A DNA stretch of 64,000 nt from Clostridium_I sp963725425 (GTDB lineage Bacteria; Bacillota; Clostridia; Clostridiales; Clostridiaceae). The notes beneath the pieces are model-generated. The model saw nothing but the letters and a program-made list of their open reading frames with translations, was not told the origin of the DNA and made no database searches. Both the position numbers and the translations under genes were made by a program. Numbering within the stretch: position 1 is the first letter of the stretch; each line of letters opens with the position of its first letter. Below are positions 61,501-64,000 of the stretch, one piece after another. Location: assembly GCA_963725425.1 (NCBI GenBank), contig CAVRYJ010000045.1, forward strand, positions 310,001 to 374,000, written 5' to 3'.

Positions 61501-64000
61501 TAAATCAGGAGGAAAACTTTTTAGCACCGGATAATTATCAAGAAGATCCACCCGTGGGAGTGGCACATAGAACATCTCCAACTAATATGGGTATGGGAAT
61601 AACTTCGAATCTTGTAGGCTATGATCTTGGATATACAAGTTTAGATGAGCTAATATGGAAACTTGATAAGATAATGGAGAGTATGGAATCTTTAGAAAAA
61701 CTTCATGGACATTTTTATAATTGGTATGATACAAAGACGAAACAGCCGCTAAATCCAAAATATATTTCAACAGTTGATAGTGGAAACTTGCTAGGCTATA
61801 TTTGGCTTACAGAAGAAGCATTAAATGATTATATGTCAAGGCCACTGATAAGTGGAGTATATAGAGATGGAATCTGCGATACTTTAAGAATTGCAAATGA
61901 GGAGATTGAGAGAAAACTAACAATTGCAAATTATTATAATGATGACATTACTCAGATTGAAGCCTCAAAACTTGATGCTGCAGAACTAAAAAAGACTTTC
62001 AAAGAGGTAAAGATAAAATGTGATAAGCTGGGAAAAAACAGCACAAATGCGGTGCTTTATTGGAACTTAAAGGTTAAACATCAGCTTGAAAAAAGGATGG
62101 AAGAACTGGAAAAAATATTTCCTTGGGCAGAAATCGCAAATATTAGGGCTGAAATGATAGTCGACAAGGCTGAAAAGATAAAAGATTTATCATATAAAGT
62201 TCCACTAAAGAATATACCAGAAGAAATTGATAAGATAATAGATACAATTAAAATTAGCGATGATGCATTTGGTGAGGATACAAAATGGATTAACAATTTA
62301 AAGGATTTGCTTAGCAATAGTAAAATTGAAATAAGCACGGTTAAGGATAGAATAGATAATCTAAAAGCTAGGCTTAAAACTATGGCAGATGGAATGAATT
62401 TTAAAATATTATATGATAGAAGTAGGCAGTTATTTTCAATTGGATATGATGTAGATAAAGGAAGTTTAAGTAATTGCTATTATGATTTGCTAGCATCTGA
62501 ATCAAGACAGGCAAGTTTTATTGCAATTGCTAATGGTGATGTGGAGCAAACACATTGGTTTAAGCTTGGTAGAGCAATGACATTTATGGGTAAAGGAAAA
62601 GGACTTGTCTCATGGAGTGGTACTATGTTTGAATACTTTATGCCATTACTTATTATGAAAAATTATCCTGATACGCTTCTTAGCGAGAGTTACAAAAGTG
62701 TTATTAATGGGCAAAAAAAGTATGCCAAAAGTAGGGGGATACCTTGTTGGGGAATTTCCGAATCAGCATTTTATAGTTTTGATGTTGCAGCAAATTATAA
62801 ATACAAAGCTTTTGGGGTACCAGGAATAGGATTAAAACGAGGACTTGTGGATGAACTTGTAATATCACCATATTCTACAATATTAGCAATGCAGGAGGAC
62901 TTAAGTAGCGGGTTAGTTAACTTAAAGAGAATAATCTCTCAGGGTATGGAAGGACAATATGGTTTATATGAAGCAATTGACTATACCTTGGATAGGATGC
63001 CTAAAGGTATAAATAGTGCCATTGTACGATGCTTTATGGTTCATCATCAAGGGATGTGTCTTATGGCAATTGATAATATAATCAATAGCTACGTACTTCA
63101 AAATAGATTCCATGAAATACCAAAGGTAAAGGCAACAGAATTACTTTTACAGGAAAGGGTGCCTAAAGTTGTTACCTATGATAGAGAACAGTCCTTTGAA
63201 GTATCTCAATTTAATGATGAAAGAGCGAATTTTATAGTAAGACATTATAATCATAATACAGAAATGCCAGAAACACATTTATTGTCTAATGGCGACTATT
63301 CAGTTATGATTACAAATAGTGGTAGCGGTTATGGAAAATTGAAGGATATGATGGCGTACAGATGGAGAGAAGATGTAACCATTGATGACAGTGGGCTATT
63401 TTTCTATATTAAGGATGTAAACAAAGAAAAATTTTGGAGCGCTACCTATGAACCTTGTAAAACAGCGGGAGAATCATATGAAGCCATTTTTGCTTTGGAT
63501 AAAGTTGAGTTTAAAAGAAGGGACAATGATATTGAAACTCATACTGAAATTGCCGTATCAAATGAGGATAACACAGAAATAAGAAGGATTGTAATAAAAA
63601 ACAATGGTAACTTCGAAAGAGTGATAGAAATCACAAGCTATTGTGAGGTAACATTGGCACCTATGAATGCAGACGAAGTTCATCCCGCTTTTAGTAACCT
63701 TTTTATAAGAACTGAATTTCTAAAGGAACCTATGTGCATACTAGCAAATAGAAGACCTAGAGCTAAAAATCAGAAGAAACCTTGGGTTATGCAAAGTATG
63801 GTGGTAGACGGTAAAACAATTGGAGATGTTCAATATGAAACTAGCAGGGTGAATTTTATAGGAAGAGGTGGGAATTTAACTTATCCTATGGCTCTAGAGA
63901 ATAATAAAGACCTTAATAATATAGTAGGAAACGTAATAGATCCAATTATATCTATAAGGAGAAAAATAAAGATAAAACCTGGGAGTAGTTGTGGTATATC
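58563..64000 (+). CDS. Cyclic beta-1,2-glucan synthase-like protein, 3' end outside the window
   Basis: The frame from ATG 58563 (behind GAAAGGATGGG) stays open to the window end, giving at least 1812 residues. The N-terminal AEWLMDNIYLIEKEYK and GYPRIYAIAQEI match the NdvB start. Membrane helices lie around residues 375-430 and 780-960. Between them is a GT84 glycosyltransferase with TLDADTKLPMDAAKKL. Later comes a GH94-like phosphorylase region (GIPCWGISESAFYSFD and CMVHHQGMCLMAIDN). Such enzymes build, cyclise and trim beta-1,2-glucans. NdvB-type proteins are best known from Proteobacteria; long clostridial homologues are less studied. Confidence 0.9.
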   Translation, partial: MPNEEFLNHATNTSEYYKRLKTASSKKKIIKSLDKSFKLILKGYEYINGEMKYKRDVLPVAEWLMDNIYLIEKEYKDIKHNIGEDFYKKLPIVEKGKVKGYPRIYAIAQEIACKSESKIDEKTIIQFVGEYQKHCILTNNELWVLPKMLRIALIQSISDITVKIMDAQTEKRKADIIGDKIINATNNGAQNPELKDILSENLKFTPHFSERLLKILRDNAIDNEDIYKWIDNKLDEAGISTEKVITLEHQIQANLKISMGSCINSIREVEALTWRECFEKLSYVEQVLKQDPTKIYEKMDFASRDYYRHNIEKLAQHMKLPEDYVAKMSIQCAEEAETNDEYQKHVGYYIVDKGIDCLKKKIKFKEKGIHILTIPFKDHKFFWYILANVLGTITLMGIIISMSLVSDKNIVIWKYVIAGLVAILPCSEIVNSVLNWSINHLTDTRFIPKIELYEGIPDESRTIVVVPALINDEKKAEELINQLEIYYLANKEKNLYFAVLGDFKDSKDEKELPKDDNINSVALKLTRELNEKYKGEDGDIFYFFNRYRTYNEKENMWLGWERKRGKLMEFNSMIKGNGATSFNVVSGDIKSLIDIKYVITLDADTKLPMDAAKKLIGAMSHILNQAKIANGKVTRGYGIMQPRVSISTVKSNKTFYSKIFSGETGIDTYSMAVSDVYQDLFGEGIYTGKGIYDIDTFENMVEGKIKDNTVLSHDLLEGELARCALISDVELIDGYPAYYNASSKRLHRWVRGDWQLLPYINKRIGINGLSRWKMIDNLRKSLISPSIMVLIILSLTVVPDGFEKWLSLAFISLIFPWLFDVSEVVASPMRGLSITGKMNSNKNLILQVFLIFSFLAFNACLMLDAIFTTLYRLIISKKNMLQWQTAEDVEMNSGKKIMDYTEFMWQGSVLSLLIESLALGRGTTIGIVMLPSCILWFLSPIIAFLISRDRIEFVMKLSDKERILIRRISRKTFAYFEDFINQEENFLAPDNYQEDPPVGVAHRTSPTNMGMGITSNLVGYDLGYTSLDELIWKLDKIMESMESLEKLHGHFYNWYDTKTKQPLNPKYISTVDSGNLLGYIWLTEEALNDYMSRPLISGVYRDGICDTLRIANEEIERKLTIANYYNDDITQIEASKLDAAELKKTFKEVKIKCDKLGKNSTNAVLYWNLKVKHQLEKRMEELEKIFPWAEIANIRAEMIVDKAEKIKDLSYKVPLKNIPEEIDKIIDTIKISDDAFGEDTKWINNLKDLLSNSKIEISTVKDRIDNLKARLKTMADGMNFKILYDRSRQLFSIGYDVDKGSLSNCYYDLLASESRQASFIAIANGDVEQTHWFKLGRAMTFMGKGKGLVSWSGTMFEYFMPLLIMKNYPDTLLSESYKSVINGQKKYAKSRGIPCWGISESAFYSFDVAANYKYKAFGVPGIGLKRGLVDELVISPYSTILAMQEDLSSGLVNLKRIISQGMEGQYGLYEAIDYTLDRMPKGINSAIVRCFMVHHQGMCLMAIDNIINSYVLQNRFHEIPKVKATELLLQERVPKVVTYDREQSFEVSQFNDERANFIVRHYNHNTEMPETHLLSNGDYSVMITNSGSGYGKLKDMMAYRWREDVTIDDSGLFFYIKDVNKEKFWSATYEPCKTAGESYEAIFALDKVEFKRRDNDIETHTEIAVSNEDNTEIRRIVIKNNGNFERVIEITSYCEVTLAPMNADEVHPAFSNLFIRTEFLKEPMCILANRRPRAKNQKKPWVMQSMVVDGKTIGDVQYETSRVNFIGRGGNLTYPMALENNKDLNNIVGNVIDPIISIRRKIKIKPGSSCGI

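Overview
The window is AT-rich DNA of a low-GC Firmicute, most likely a Clostridium or close relative. The support is strong GGAGG-type ribosome binding sites, ATG/TTG/GTG starts, M-box, T-box and lysine riboswitches, a Clostridium-type NRAMP-related magnesium transporter, rubrerythrin, EFR1-type ferredoxin debris and flagellar sigma-type promoters. I see no rRNA, tRNA, prophage or CRISPR array. Identification is by motif and family recognition only; no database search was possible.

Layout. 0-2 kb: end of an ABC ATPase and its membrane partner. 2-5 kb: M-box riboswitch, a 26-codon peptide, a cytosolic MgtE-N/CBS protein and an NRAMP-related Mg2+ transporter. 5-14 kb: kdp potassium uptake locus (small membrane peptide, a broken small gene, kdpF, kdpA, kdpB, kdpC, a secreted small protein, a short KdpD, KdpE, two tiny genes). 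14-16.5 kb: BlaI repressor with a large palindromic operator and a broken M56 peptidase/glycosidase fusion. 16.5-19.4 kb: gene debris, a structured repeat, a GyrI-like gene, AlkC and rubrerythrin. 19.7-24.8 kb: c-di-GMP and chemotaxis genes (GGDEF-EAL, CheY-CheX, CheX, MCP) plus a methyltransferase. 24.8-28 kb: DMT transporter and a SatD/DUF3307/SatD island. 28-30.5 kb: feoA-feoB and a Cys-rich partner behind a Fur box. 30.7-34.7 kb: T-box-controlled proS, DUF1003, LUD and PAP2 genes. 34.9-39 kb: ACT-domain gene, thrB, hom, thrC on the minus strand. 39-46.5 kb: FtsH, HelD, fructokinase, EFR1 debris, MATE. 46.9-51.7 kb: ECF sigma with a DUF4179 protein, M18 aminopeptidase, CDF cation transporter. 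52-55.3 kb: two insertion sequences. 55.4-58.3 kb: lysine riboswitch, aspartokinase, lysA. 58.6 kb to the end: start of a giant cyclic beta-1,2-glucan synthase-like gene.

The genes group by function: ion homeostasis (Mg2+, K+, Fe2+, other cations), aspartate-family amino acids (aspartokinase, hom, thrB, thrC, lysA), and motility/c-di-GMP signalling.

Two patterns cross the whole window. First, about fifteen intergenic loci carry an element built from 7-bp tandem units (commonly AGTTAAG) followed by a small stem-loop, often a second stem-loop of the GGGATGTAAGT type, and often an inverted partner array. The 7-bp period is kept while the unit sequence changes between copies. An IS3-family element sits inside one of them. 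Second, twelve frameshifts, in eleven otherwise normal genes, are each repaired by adding one A to a run of 4-9 A residues (T on the complementary strand). This points to homopolymer undercalling in the assembly, or to real poly-A slippage.
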